Of a DNA stretch of 30,483 nucleotides, positions 23,452 through 29,237 are shown piece by piece. The stretch lies in IMG/VR virus record IMGVR_UViG_3300046535_000434, positions 1 through 30,483 of that record; one strand, 5' to 3'. The position numbers and the translations under genes are program-made. The notes below the pieces were generated by a model, which saw nothing but the letters and a program-made list of their open reading frames with translations, was not told where the DNA came from and did no database searches. This DNA comes from a virus. The number at the start of each line of letters is the position of its first letter. Positions within the stretch are counted from its first letter, which is position 1.

Positions 23452-23826
23452 TCACGGATGGCGCCGCTTGCTCGGTCGCTGCCCCGGCTGTGGTGTCGAC
23501 CAGGACTCCCGCGGGAACCGCAACCGGTGCCGGCGGCGTTGCTCCGCCTCGATCACGGCGGCGGCCCCGTACCGGCGGCCTTCCATCGCCACTGTGTGAT
23601 GCTCGACCAGTTCAGCATCCGTGGCGGCACGCAACGCCTGCTGTACGTCCCCGGTGATGGTGACCGGCCGAGGGGTTTCCATGTCGTCGAATGCTTCGAC
23701 GACCTCCCGTAACTGATGGACGTCGGTCGGCCAACCATTCGCGTTCAGTTCGGCAGCTGCGCGGGCGAGCTCGGCGGCCACGATGTCATCACCACGGGTC
23801 GACGCCACCCGGCGCGCCGGATCCAT
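23452..23826 (-). CDS. Hypothetical helical protein with basic C-terminus
   Basis: 124 aa from an ATG that overlaps the upstream stop as TGATG; an earlier start would lie in the neighbouring gene. Residues 15-60 are helical (DIVAAELARAAAELNANGWPTDVHQLREVVEAFDDM), and about 62-100 a second helical block with GDVQQALRAATDAELVEHH. The last 25 residues are strongly basic (QRRRHRLRFPRESWSTPQPG, then RPSKRRHP), which suggests nucleic-acid contact. It has no recognised domain. It is part of the coupled small-gene run between the terminase genes. Confidence 0.62.
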   Translation of the reverse strand: MDPARRVASTRGDDIVAAELARAAAELNANGWPTDVHQLREVVEAFDDMETPRPVTITGDVQQALRAATDAELVEHHTVAMEGRRYGAAAVIEAEQRRRHRLRFPRESWSTPQPGQRPSKRRHP

Positions 23827-24131
23827 CACGACTCCGTCCGGCACTGATCGAGGAACACCACAGCCTGCGCGTGAGCACCCACAATCAACGTCGGGTCAGC
23901 CAACGGGGTGATCCCCGGCCCCGACATCCGCTTAAGGGTTTCCGCGATCTGCGCGAACCGTTCCGCGGCCTCACCACACGCACCGGCCCCCGGCTTAAGG
24001 TGTTCCGTCTGCCCGGTGACCAGGAACGTGGCGGCGATTCCGATCAGCAGCCCGACGACGGCGCCACCGATCACCCCCAGCATGTCCCGTTTCGCGTGCG
24101 GGCCTTTCGTTTCTGCCATGCGGTTTATCAT
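23826..24131 (-). CDS. Single-pass membrane protein
   Basis: 101 aa; the first ATG overlaps the upstream stop as ATGA, and a second ATG four codons on is also possible. A cytoplasmic-type basic N-terminus (ETKGPHAKRDM) precedes one hydrophobic helix at about 17-38 (LGVIGGAVVGLLIGIAATFLV). The remaining 60 residues are soluble and helical with two cysteines (GACGEAAERFAQIAETLKRMSGPG and AHAQAVVFLDQCRTES). The topology suggests an N-in/C-out protein whose domain faces the cell wall. No family recognised. It lies two genes upstream of the r1t-type holin and could modulate it, but this is speculative. Confidence 0.62.
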   Translation of the reverse strand: MINRMAETKGPHAKRDMLGVIGGAVVGLLIGIAATFLVTGQTEHLKPGAGACGEAAERFAQIAETLKRMSGPGITPLADPTLIVGAHAQAVVFLDQCRTES

Positions 24132-24319
24132 TCGCCCATTCCTTCGGATCGTGGGTCATCCGACCACGGTTTGATTACCGGGGCCGGTTTTGGTCGGGGG
24201 GTTGCGAGTGCTGCGACTGCGAGCTCGGCCAGTGTGTACGCCAGCCGGAGAGGTATGTCGTGCCCCTGTCTGGCCCATACGGCGATGATGTCCCCGATGG
24301 CCTTGTCAGGGTCAGCCAT
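24128..24319 (-). CDS. Small hypothetical protein
   Basis: 63 aa from the ATG that overlaps the upstream stop as TGATG (an upstream start four codons earlier lies inside the neighbour). The N-terminal 42 residues are helical and moderately hydrophobic: DPDKAIGDIIAVWARQGHD, then LRLAYTLAELAVAALATP. The tail is Pro-rich and charged (RPKPAPVIKPWSDDPRSEG). It is not clearly a membrane protein. No known family. The frame is supported by tight coupling to both neighbours. Confidence 0.55.
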   Translation of the reverse strand: MADPDKAIGDIIAVWARQGHDIPLRLAYTLAELAVAALATPRPKPAPVIKPWSDDPRSEGMGE

Positions 24320-24666
24320 CACACGTCCCACAGGTGAGCCATGAGCAGATGAGCCCGGACCATGCTGGCTAGGTCTGTAGCCGGCGGATGGCAGAACTCC
24401 AGATCAAAGGTTTGCGACCAGTCGCATAGCCAGCAGGACACCCGAGTGACCCCGTACCGGGTCCTAACGCGGATCGGTGGGAACCGGTGCGGCGACCGGT
24501 GCGCGAGCGGCAACGGGCACGGGATAGCTGCGGTGCTGTGTCGGTACCCGCATCGCTGGCGGTCGGACATCGGCCGGACCTGTTCAGCGTCCAACGGGAG
24601 CACGTCCCGCGGGTCCTCATCCGGGTGCCACTGCACCGGCAACCGGAGCGCATCCCTGATTCTCAT
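24319..24666 (-). CDS. Putative C2H2-type zinc finger protein
   Basis: 115 aa, ATG start overlapping the previous stop as ATGA. Residues 78-111 fit a C2H2 pattern: C78-x2-C81 in VSCWLCDWSQTFDL, then H106-x4-H111 in MVRAHLLMAHLWDV. A second cluster, C39, H43, C50, H56 and H60 (RCGYRHSTAAIPCPLPLAH), may bind another metal. Single C2H2 domains are common in small actinophage regulators and structural adaptors. Whether it binds DNA, RNA or protein is unknown. It is coupled to a ribbon-helix-helix gene. Confidence 0.6.
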   Translation of the reverse strand: MRIRDALRLPVQWHPDEDPRDVLPLDAEQVRPMSDRQRCGYRHSTAAIPCPLPLAHRSPHRFPPIRVRTRYGVTRVSCWLCDWSQTFDLEFCHPPATDLASMVRAHLLMAHLWDV

Positions 24667-24845
24667 AGCTTGATCCCCCTAGGTGATGGTGCCGGCATGT
24701 GTTGCAGCCCGTAGGCGAGGGCCATCCGCGCGACGTCCGACGTTGACAGGTGGAACTCGGCGGCCTTCCGGTCGATCGCCTCACGACCAGCCGTCGTGAC
24801 ACGGATCGACACTCTGGCGTCCCGGGCCTTCGTTTGGTCAGGCAT
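24663..24845 (-). CDS. Ribbon-helix-helix DNA-binding protein
   Basis: 60 aa, ATG start overlapping the upstream stop by eight bases (ATGCCTGA). Residues about 11-17 (RVSIRVT) form the beta ribbon, about 19-31 (GREAIDRKAAEFH) the first helix and about 35-48 (STSDVARMALAYGL) the second, the classic CopG/Arc-type pattern. Such proteins dimerise and insert the ribbon in the major groove, usually as repressors. It could regulate this operon or help form a DNA-packaging complex. The target is not known. Confidence 0.72.
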   Translation of the reverse strand: MPDQTKARDARVSIRVTTAGREAIDRKAAEFHLSTSDVARMALAYGLQHMPAPSPRGIKL

Positions 24846-24984
24846 CGCCCCGCCAAACCCGGAGCCGTTCCCCCCGGTCAGCGATCAGCGCGGCGCCGAG
24901 CCGGCCGGACAGCGGTGACCCGCCGGCCACGTAGGCGCCGAGCACGATCAGCCACGACCCCACGAACTCCCGGACCCTGGTCAT
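24838..24984 (-). CDS. 48-aa small protein with one hydrophobic helix
   Basis: ATG start overlapping the upstream stop as ATGA, and TGA overlapping the ribbon-helix-helix start. The sequence begins MTRVREFVGSWLIVLGAYVAGG, so residues about 7-22 could span a membrane; a Gly/Leu-rich helix and basic end (RGERLRVWRGDA) follow. The frame is intact and coupled on both sides, which argues it is a real gene despite its length. Similar 40-50-aa membrane peptides are common in actinophage operons. No function can be given. Confidence 0.55.
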   Translation of the reverse strand: MTRVREFVGSWLIVLGAYVAGGSPLSGRLGAALIADRGERLRVWRGDA

Positions 24985-25154
24985 CGTTCACCGTTGGCGA
25001 TGGCCAGCAGAGCCCGGTTGGTGCCCTCGATCGCGGCGTAATCCCGCGGGGTGAGTTGGTCGGCGTACTTCTCCATGTGGTCGGCTAGCCGGTCCGCGGT
25101 GACCCTCGCGGGGTGACGGGCGGCGAGTCGGTCCTGTTCGGTTAGCGGTTCCAT
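24981..25154 (-). CDS. Small hypothetical helical protein
   Basis: 57 aa from an ATG that shares one base with the stop of the secreted-protein gene (TGATG). It is fully helical and charged: EPLTEQDRLAARHPARVTADRLADHM, then TPRDYAAIEGTNRALLAIANGER. It lacks Cys, membrane segment and known motif. It is the first gene after the secreted protein, so the two are translationally coupled, but nothing indicates a shared function. Confidence 0.58.
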   Translation of the reverse strand: MEPLTEQDRLAARHPARVTADRLADHMEKYADQLTPRDYAAIEGTNRALLAIANGER

Positions 25155-25552
25155 CAGAACAGCCTGCAACCGGCGGAGTAGTAAACCCCGAACTGACTCA
25201 ACCGGTCATTAAGACCAGCCGGGAAATTGATGATGTAGTTGGACGAATTGACGCAGTAGTTATAGGTGTTCCCCGCCAGGGACCGCAGCCTCACGGCATT
25301 GCAGTGCCGGGTCGTCGACGACGCCACATACGACACCGACGACGAGTACAGCGGTTGCGTTGAGGGCCACGAATACCCGGCCGAGTCGCAATCCCACGGC
25401 GTGTATTTCCGCTCGAACAGGGCACCCTGCCCCGGCCAGTAGTGCTCCCATATGGATAGTTCACCGGACGCTGCGGCGGCGTTGGGTGCGGCCATGATCG
25501 TCAGGCCGGCGGCCAGTGCGAGCACAGCGAGGATTGCTTTGATGCGGTTCAT
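25154..25552 (-). CDS. Secreted four-cysteine protein, resembles peptidase inhibitor I36 / crystallin-like family
   Basis: 132 aa starting at an ATG behind GGAAGAGGCACC; an in-frame extension to 25624 has no good ribosome site. Residues 1-28 are a signal peptide: basic start (MNRIK), hydrophobic core AILAVLALAAGLTIMAAP, and a likely cleavage after NAAAA. The mature part has four Cys (54, 84, 100, 129), so two disulfides are possible, with many Tyr/Ser/Asn. LNDRLSQFGVYYSAGC resembles the conserved 'NDRxSS' end of Streptomyces-type I36 inhibitor domains. It sits between the terminase genes, where no secreted protein is expected. A role outside the cell (host-surface, protease or competing-phage target) is inferred; homology is weak by eye. 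Confidence 0.72.
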   Translation of the reverse strand: MNRIKAILAVLALAAGLTIMAAPNAAAASGELSIWEHYWPGQGALFERKYTPWDCDSAGYSWPSTQPLYSSSVSYVASSTTRHCNAVRLRSLAGNTYNYCVNSSNYIINFPAGLNDRLSQFGVYYSAGCRLF

Positions 25553-25586
25553 GGTGCCTCTTCCGTTGGTCGGGCTGATTGTGTGT

Positions 25587-25605
25587 GCGCCGGTACCCTC
25601 GGCGC
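25587..25605 (-). other. Short hairpin in the leader of the secreted-protein gene
   Basis: GCGCCG / CGGCGC form a 6-bp stem around a seven-base loop, about 35 bases ahead of the chosen start. It may influence translation of the secreted protein. The 108-base gap around it holds no other gene that I can support. Confidence 0.3.
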
Positions 25606-25660
25606 TCCGCGTTGCTTTCCCCATCGCCCCGTTAGGTGGTCGACCGCGGCCCGTACGTTT

Positions 25661-25843
25661 CTAGCGGTGGAACCCTGCGGCCTTGATCGCGCCCACAGCC
25701 TCCGGCAGTTCGTAACGGTCGATGAACACCCCCAGGATGCGGGTCAAACGGTCAGTGTCCGTGTCGTCGAGGCGGGCCTGTTCCGCGGCCCAACGCTGCC
25801 ACCCCGGTGCGTGCTTGGCCCGGTGAATCAGTGTCTCCGGCAT
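25661..25843 (-). CDS. Small hypothetical protein after the small terminase gene
   Basis: 60 aa from the ATG behind GGAAGGGGTTGGGG. A TTG start eleven codons upstream is weaker and would overlap the GTACC repeats. The product is helical: PETLIHRAKHAPGWQRWAAEQARL, then TDRLTRILGVFIDRYELPEAVG and a basic end AAGFHR. No domain is recognised. It is the only gene separated from both neighbours by clear gaps, each holding structured DNA, so its expression may be set independently. Confidence 0.6.
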   Translation of the reverse strand: MPETLIHRAKHAPGWQRWAAEQARLDDTDTDRLTRILGVFIDRYELPEAVGAIKAAGFHR

Positions 25844-25867
25844 GATCCCCAACCCCTTCCAAATCGT

Positions 25868-25905
25868 GTACCCCAAATGTACCCCACGGGTACCAAATGG
25901 TACCC
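25868..25905. repeat. Four GTACC repeats spaced one helical turn apart, with a 7-bp hairpin
   Basis: GTAC occurs at 25868, 25879, 25890 and 25900 on the plus strand, spacings 11, 11 and 10 bases. The units read like two copies of a ~21-base repeat. The last two form a perfect inverted repeat GGGTACC-AAAT-GGTACCC (25888-25905). The element lies just after the small terminase stop. The phasing puts all sites on one face of the helix, as for a protein-binding array. Confidence 0.65.
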
Positions 25906-25909
25906 ACGA

Positions 25910-26392
25910 TTATTCGGGTGAATCCACCGGCGACACAGTCATCGGGTCGTCAGGATCCGCCCCCACCGGAGCCGTCCGCAACAACTGATCCAACAAGGAC
26001 ACGACGGGGCCGAGCCCCTGCCCCTCGCTGTAAACGTCGACGTACCTAGCTTGCTGCGCCAGGATGCGGGTCAGCGAGAGGACGTGCTTCGACAGTTGCC
26101 CCGCGGTCAGGTTCCCCCGGGCTTGGTCGTCCCCGATACGGCGCATCACCGAACGCGCGGCCAGCTCGAGCCGGTCCATGTGGATTCGTGCGAGCTCGTC
26201 CGCGGCCGGTTTCTCCCGGCGTGCCAGCGCGGCCTTGATCGCTTCGCCCACAGCACCGCGGGATTTGTACCCGATTTCCCGGGCTATCTCGTCGTACGTC
26301 CAGCCGAGTACGCGCAGCTCGAGCGCCCGCGCTTGGCGTGCTGCGCCGGTCAGCCGGTGCGGGTTCGTTGGGAGTGCCACGCCTCGAGCCAT
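25910..26392 (-). CDS. Putative terminase small subunit (helix-turn-helix)
   Basis: 160 aa; the chosen ATG has AAAGGAATCAGGACG before it, while a longer frame runs out of phase through upstream genes. Residues about 25-56 form a helix-turn-helix (ELRVLGWTYDEIAREIGYKS, then GAVGEAIKAALARRE). A helical middle (LARIHMDRLELAARSVMRRIG, then LSKHVLSLTRILAQQARYVD) could drive ring oligomerisation, and the C-terminus is acidic (GADPDDPMTVSPVDSPE), suited to contact with the large subunit. Small terminases recognise cos or pac DNA. The gene lies 2.7 kb upstream of the large subunit rather than next to it, so the call is moderately sure; a generic regulator is the alternative. Confidence 0.68.
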   Translation of the reverse strand: MARGVALPTNPHRLTGAARQARALELRVLGWTYDEIAREIGYKSRGAVGEAIKAALARREKPAADELARIHMDRLELAARSVMRRIGDDQARGNLTAGQLSKHVLSLTRILAQQARYVDVYSEGQGLGPVVSLLDQLLRTAPVGADPDDPMTVSPVDSPE

Positions 26393-26427
26393 CGTCCTGA
26401 TTCCTTTACGTCCTGTGCCGGTTAGGT

Positions 26428-26664
26428 TCAGGGTAGGTCGTGGAGCATGTCCCAGAGCCGGTCGGTTTGTGCGCGTCGTTCGGCGTCGAGGTCGTCGAGT
26501 TTGGATCGGTCCGCGGCGGCTTGTACGTCGTCGAGCCATCGTCGGTGTGCGCGGCGTGCTGCGCGTCGGTCCGCGGTGAGTGCCCGGTATGCCCAGATGT
26601 TCGCGGCGACGATCGGTGCGAGTGCGGTGCCGGTGAGGATGATGGTTGCGGCGGTGTCGCTCAC
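26428..26664 (-). CDS. Membrane-anchored helical protein
   Basis: 78 aa with a GTG start overlapping the upstream stop as GTGA; the much longer frame upstream is out of phase with the real neighbour gene. Residues about 5-25 (AATIILTGTALAPIVAANIWAY) form one hydrophobic helix, and the rest is a highly charged helix with coiled-coil pattern (ADRRAARRAHRRWLDDVQAA, then SKLDDLDAERRAQTDRLW). It is the last gene of the coupled small-gene chain before the small terminase. No family is recognised. Confidence 0.65.
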   Translation of the reverse strand: MSDTAATIILTGTALAPIVAANIWAYRALTADRRAARRAHRRWLDDVQAAADRSKLDDLDAERRAQTDRLWDMLHDLP

Positions 26665-26900
26665 TTCCCACCACCCGGGGCGGCGGGATTGAACGGAATC
26701 GGCCCGGTCTTTGTCCCGATCTGGACGACACCACCCGGCGCGACCGAGACCGTGGCGTCCAACAGTGCACCGAACGCAGACCCCGCCAACTGCTCCCGCT
26801 CCGGTGTCGCCGTCGCGCAGGGGAAGCAGACCCACGATCCACCCGGCCCGTATGGGCGCAGCTCCCGGTCAGTCGGGCCGCAGTAATGGCAGGCGCTCAT
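26661..26900 (-). CDS. Small zinc-ribbon-like protein
   Basis: 79 aa, ATG start overlapping a micro-ORF stop as ATGA. Two Cys pairs, C4-x2-C7 (ACHYCGPTDREL) and C25-x2-C28 (WVCFPCATATPE), form a zinc ribbon. The rest is a hydrophobic, Gly/Pro-rich tail (AGSAFGALLDATVSVAPGG). Small zinc-ribbon proteins are frequent in actinophage early operons; they may bind nucleic acid or host proteins. No specific role can be given. Confidence 0.65.
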   Translation of the reverse strand: MSACHYCGPTDRELRPYGPGGSWVCFPCATATPEREQLAGSAFGALLDATVSVAPGGVVQIGTKTGPIPFNPAAPGGGK

Positions 26901-26962
26901 CGGTCAACCACCCAGCGTTTGTCAGGCATTCGGCTGTCCTCCGGGGCGGGGCGGGCGGTCAC
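26897..26962 (-). CDS. 21-codon micro-ORF linking two coupled genes
   Basis: A GTG overlaps the upstream stop as GTGA and opens VTARPAPEDSRMPDKRWVVD plus Arg; its TGA overlaps the zinc-ribbon ATG as ATGA. Its neighbours obey the same rule, so this frame closes what would otherwise be the only break in the coupled chain. It may be a peptide gene or only a ribosome bridge. There is no separate Shine-Dalgarno. Confidence 0.4.
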   Translation of the reverse strand: MTARPAPEDSRMPDKRWVVDR

Positions 26963-27201
26963 CACGAGAAGCTCATTCCGCCAGCCTCAGCTACCTCACG
27001 GCCATTGTTCCCAGCGTTCGCCACGTCGCACGGCCACAGGTGCTGGATACCGTCGTCCCAACACACAGAACAGATCCACGAGTGCGGCGAACCGAGCCCA
27101 TCCCAGTGCGGCTGATGGAACCTCGCGGGCAACGCCATCCGCTCGGCGTAGGTCATCTCCGACACAGACGGACCAGACGGAGGGGCGGGGCGGGAGGTCA
27201 C
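26959..27201 (-). CDS. Small Cys/His protein, possible zinc-binding
   Basis: 80 aa with a GTG start overlapping the upstream stop as GTGA. After a Pro/Ser-rich lead (TSRPAPPSGPSVSEMTYAERM), a possible metal site appears: H32, H40, C44-x2-C47 and C58 in FHQPHWDGLGSPHSWICSVC, then HLWPCDVANAG. The C-terminal 20 residues are Gly/Ala-rich and unstructured-looking. A zinc-binding adapter or regulator is possible. The frame begins further upstream in the raw sequence, but the overlap rule and composition favour this GTG. Confidence 0.6.
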   Translation of the reverse strand: MTSRPAPPSGPSVSEMTYAERMALPARFHQPHWDGLGSPHSWICSVCWDDGIQHLWPCDVANAGNNGREVAEAGGMSFSW

Positions 27202-27395
27202 GATGTGCCGCCGGTGGTTTGCAACTCGCGGTCGTTCGCGGTGACTAGTGCGGTTCGGTGGGTCCATCCGGCTGTGCTGATGGCTTGTGCCAGTAACTCC
27301 GGGGTGCATTGGTTTCCCACGGCCCGGCAGTCCGCGATGACACGGCGGATCGTGCCGGCCAGGGTTTCCGGGGATTTCCTGTTCGTCGAGCTCAC
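27198..27395 (-). CDS. Small hypothetical protein
   Basis: 65 aa with a GTG start that overlaps the HNH stop as GTGA; the longer open frame extending to 27965 is an out-of-phase shadow of the HNH gene. The protein is compact and helical (SPETLAGTIRRVIADCRAVG, then TPELLAQAISTAGWTHRTAL), with a polar end (NDRELQTTGGTS). A short helix pair of this kind may be a DNA-binding or protein-binding domain, but I recognise no family. Confidence 0.6.
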   Translation of the reverse strand: MSSTNRKSPETLAGTIRRVIADCRAVGNQCTPELLAQAISTAGWTHRTALVTANDRELQTTGGTS

Positions 27396-27811
27396 TGCAC
27401 TGTCCTTTCGTAGAGTCCGAGCCTGCGGGCGATCTGTTCCGCTTCCCCGCAGGACGTGGCGGCGTACCGGGGTCCGATCGGGAGCCACGTCCCGCCGGCG
27501 GTGGGTAGTTGCCACCCGTTGAGGGTGAGCACCGGTGTTGTGAATGCTTGTTGGAGGGTTGGGACGCACCAACCGGTGACGTCCCGCGCTTCGGTGCGTT
27601 GCGACTCGGTGTGCCGGTGATGGAAGCCGCACGCGCTGATCAGGTTCCTGGGGTCGTTCACCATCGGGTCCGTGGTGCCGCCCATCCCCCGCCGGTACCG
27701 GTGATGCACGTCCTGGTAGCGGTTGCCACACCACACGCACACACCCCCGTCGCGGTGGATCACGATGCGGCGGGCAGCGGCCAGGCCTCCGCGGCGGTCG
27801 GCGGCGGTCAC
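27392..27811 (-). CDS. HNH endonuclease
   Basis: 139 aa with a GTG start overlapping the upstream stop as GTGA; an earlier ATG at 27892 would lie inside the neighbour. The HNH core has C25-x2-C28 (GVCVWCGN), H36-H37 (YQDVHHRYRRGMGG), N56 (DPRNLISAC), C61, and H64/H65/H67 (CGFHHRHTES). The pattern is intact, so it is likely an active metal-dependent nuclease with a structural zinc. In cos phages HNH proteins assist the terminase in cutting cos DNA. It lies 1 kb upstream of the putative small terminase, consistent with that. A free-standing homing endonuclease is the alternative. Confidence 0.85.
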   Translation of the reverse strand: MTAADRRGGLAAARRIVIHRDGGVCVWCGNRYQDVHHRYRRGMGGTTDPMVNDPRNLISACGFHHRHTESQRTEARDVTGWCVPTLQQAFTTPVLTLNGWQLPTAGGTWLPIGPRYAATSCGEAEQIARRLGLYERTVQ

Positions 27812-28002
27812 GGTAGAGCCTCGCAGTCGTCCATACACGGCCCGTAGTGCATGACACCCGGCCGGAACTCGCACGTTGTGAGCGGCGCCCATGGTGCCGG
27901 CATCGGCTTAACGTTGGGGTCGCCCCGTAACGGGTGGTCGTCTGCGGGGTCGAACATCGGCCCATCGTGGGCGGCGTCGGACTCGTCGTAGTCGTAGCTC
28001 AT
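27808..28002 (-). CDS. Small acidic hypothetical protein
   Basis: 64 aa from the ATG that overlaps the upstream micro-gene stop (ATGA). The N-terminus is very acidic with alternating Tyr/Asp (SYDYDESDAAHDGPMFDPADD), and the C-terminus carries a Pro-rich stretch (KPMPAPWAPL) and two close Cys (YGPCMDDCEALP). It might mimic DNA charge or bind a host protein, but this is speculation. It is coupled to the HNH gene. Confidence 0.55.
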   Translation of the reverse strand: MSYDYDESDAAHDGPMFDPADDHPLRGDPNVKPMPAPWAPLTTCEFRPGVMHYGPCMDDCEALP

Positions 28003-28112
28003 TCGAATACCTCCCCACAGTCGGTGCATTGAAAGTCGTCCGGGCCGATCTGCCTCATCCTGCGATGCTCACATTCCGGCAGGTCCGTTTCGTCGTCGTC
28101 GAGCTCGCTCAT
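27999..28112 (-). CDS. 37-aa zinc-knuckle-like protein
   Basis: A small intact frame with ATG overlapping the upstream stop as ATGA and TGA overlapping the next ATG. The sequence runs MSELDDDETDLPECEHRRMR, then QIGPDDFQCTDCGEVFE. C14, H16, C30 and C33 (CEH...CTDC) form a possible zinc site of the Zn-ribbon kind. Genes this short are easily missed, but coupling on both sides supports it. Confidence 0.55.
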   Translation of the reverse strand: MSELDDDETDLPECEHRRMRQIGPDDFQCTDCGEVFE

Positions 28113-28468
28113 CGGGTGCCAGCCAGTTCGGCCCGGAGCTCATCCCGCAGGCTGACGAGCTCAGCGATACGCGCGGACCGGTCGTAGTCCCAACCGTGCG
28201 CCTTCTCAGCCCTGCGGAGCGCGGTTAGCTCGGTGTTCAGCCGGCTAGCGGCGAGTGTCGCGCACCCGCAGGTGTTCCGGTCCTGTTCCTGTTCGACCGC
28301 GGCGTCGAGCACGGCCAGTAGCCGGAGCGGGGTCAGGTCACGGACGGATTCGGCGCGCCCGTTTATGCGGACGTCGTAGTCGTGGCCGTCCTCGATGGAC
28401 ACCCGGAATACGGCTACGGCTTTGCCCATGAGGTCCCGCTGACAGGCCGGTGTGTGTTGGATTCGCAT
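28109..28468 (-). CDS. Hypothetical protein of the second promoter's first position
   Basis: 119 aa; the ATG lies behind AAGAAGGAGACACA, and this start, not the longer upstream frame, is used because it sits at the end of the promoter leader. The product has a beta-rich front (GKAVAVFRVSIEDGHDYDVRI), helices (LRLLAVLDAAVEQEQD) and a Cys pair TCGCATLAAS, then a charged C-terminal coiled coil (ALRRAEKAHGWDYDRSARIA, then VSLRDELRAELAG). No family recognised. As the first gene behind P2, it may be a main product of that unit. Confidence 0.68.
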   Translation of the reverse strand: MRIQHTPACQRDLMGKAVAVFRVSIEDGHDYDVRINGRAESVRDLTPLRLLAVLDAAVEQEQDRNTCGCATLAASRLNTELTALRRAEKAHGWDYDRSARIAELVSLRDELRAELAGTR

Positions 28469-28526
28469 TGTGTCTCCTTCTTGGTCGGTAACACTCACAC
28501 TGGTCTGGCTAGTGCGGGGTGTCAAG
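28469..28526 (-). promoter_or_regulatory. Promoter P2 with operator, copy of P1
   Basis: Minus strand: TTGACA (28520-28525), 17-base spacer, CAGTGT (28497-28502). The spacer and -10 hold CACTA-N7-CAGTG (28498-28514), an imperfect inverted repeat. A 22-base leader stretch (28474-28495) with the AAGAAGGAG ribosome site is identical to that of P1. The RusA gene's TGA stop lies inside the -35 box. Confidence 0.72.
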
Positions 28527-29058
28527 GGTGGATAGCCCATCGAACCCACGTCCCCGGCACCGGCCCCCGATACGCCAACACATCGAACCGGCAACACTGC
28601 CCGTCATCAGCCCACACGTGCCCGAGGGTGAGGACGTCGAACAGTGCCCGTAGGCATTTGTCCTTGTCGGGTTTCACGGTGTGCCAGGGGAGGTGAACGC
28701 ACCCCGTGCGGCAGGACGGGAACGGGTCGCCCATCGCCTCATGGATCAGTTGCCCCTCCTCCCCGGCGGTGATAGCCCGCTCGGCTCGGCGGATCGTCGC
28801 CTTGTCCTCACCCCGCAGCGGGAACACGAACCGCACCGATAGGACCGCCGGGACATGCTGCGCGAACAGCGGCCCCGCGGCTGTGAGCCCGGGGTAAGCG
28901 TCACGGATCGCCAGCGCGGCGGCGGCCCGCCACGCTTTCAGGGCCGGCCCGTTGTCGTCGATCACGGACGCCCGAGGTTTCCCATCCTTGTAGAACACCC
29001 GCCCGGGTTTCTTGGATCCCTGCGGCACCGGCACCCCAGGGATGAACAGGTCCGTCAC
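28522..29058 (-). CDS. RusA-like Holliday junction resolvase
   Basis: 178 aa with a GTG start overlapping the upstream stop as GTGA. The RusA core is clear: N-terminal strand FIPGVPVPQGSKKP, then the acidic motif VKPDKDKCLRALFDVLTLGH followed by VWADDGQC. D131, D133 and D152 correspond to the three metal-binding Asp of E. coli RusA. The usual DxDN is DKDK here. An insert at about 84-128 contains a Cys pair (SCRTGC), not usual in the family. The enzyme resolves branched DNA before packaging. The extra insert may bind metal or a partner. Confidence 0.88.
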   Translation of the reverse strand: MTDLFIPGVPVPQGSKKPGRVFYKDGKPRASVIDDNGPALKAWRAAAALAIRDAYPGLTAAGPLFAQHVPAVLSVRFVFPLRGEDKATIRRAERAITAGEEGQLIHEAMGDPFPSCRTGCVHLPWHTVKPDKDKCLRALFDVLTLGHVWADDGQCCRFDVLAYRGPVPGTWVRWAIHP

Positions 29059-29237
29059 GGTGCGACCCGGGTCCGGTCGAGGTGCGCCGGTATGTGCCGG
29101 ACCGGTTCCCCGGTGTACGTGTTAACGCACTCAGCACCCGCAGGGCGCTCACAGAACGGGCAGGCCCGGGTGAGTGCCTCCCGGCGTTGCTCCGCGAACA
29201 GCAGGCGCCCGTAATGGTCCGGTCGGTTCTCACCCAT
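29055..29237 (-). CDS. Small zinc-finger-like protein
   Basis: 60 aa, ATG start overlapping the upstream stop by eight bases. The core CPFCERPAGAECVNTYTGEP, then VRHIPAHLDRTR fits a phage-type finger: C-x2-C (ACPFC), a third Cys eight residues on and His residues near the end (RHIPAH). Such small fingers in actinophage early operons probably bind DNA or host proteins. It is coupled to the RusA gene downstream. Function is inferred only from the motif. Confidence 0.65.
   Translation of the reverse strand: MGENRPDHYGRLLFAEQRREALTRACPFCERPAGAECVNTYTGEPVRHIPAHLDRTRVAP

Noticed and set aside
25910-26842. A 310-codon frame including the small terminase
   Set aside because: The upstream half is Arg-rich and overlaps two well-supported small genes in another frame. 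The ATG at 26392 with a ribosome site is the sensible start.
27198-27965. A 255-codon minus-strand frame covering the HNH region
   Set aside because: Its first ~190 codons are out-of-phase reading of the HNH gene (Arg/Pro/Thr-rich). Only the last 65 codons, from a GTG at 27395, look like a real protein.
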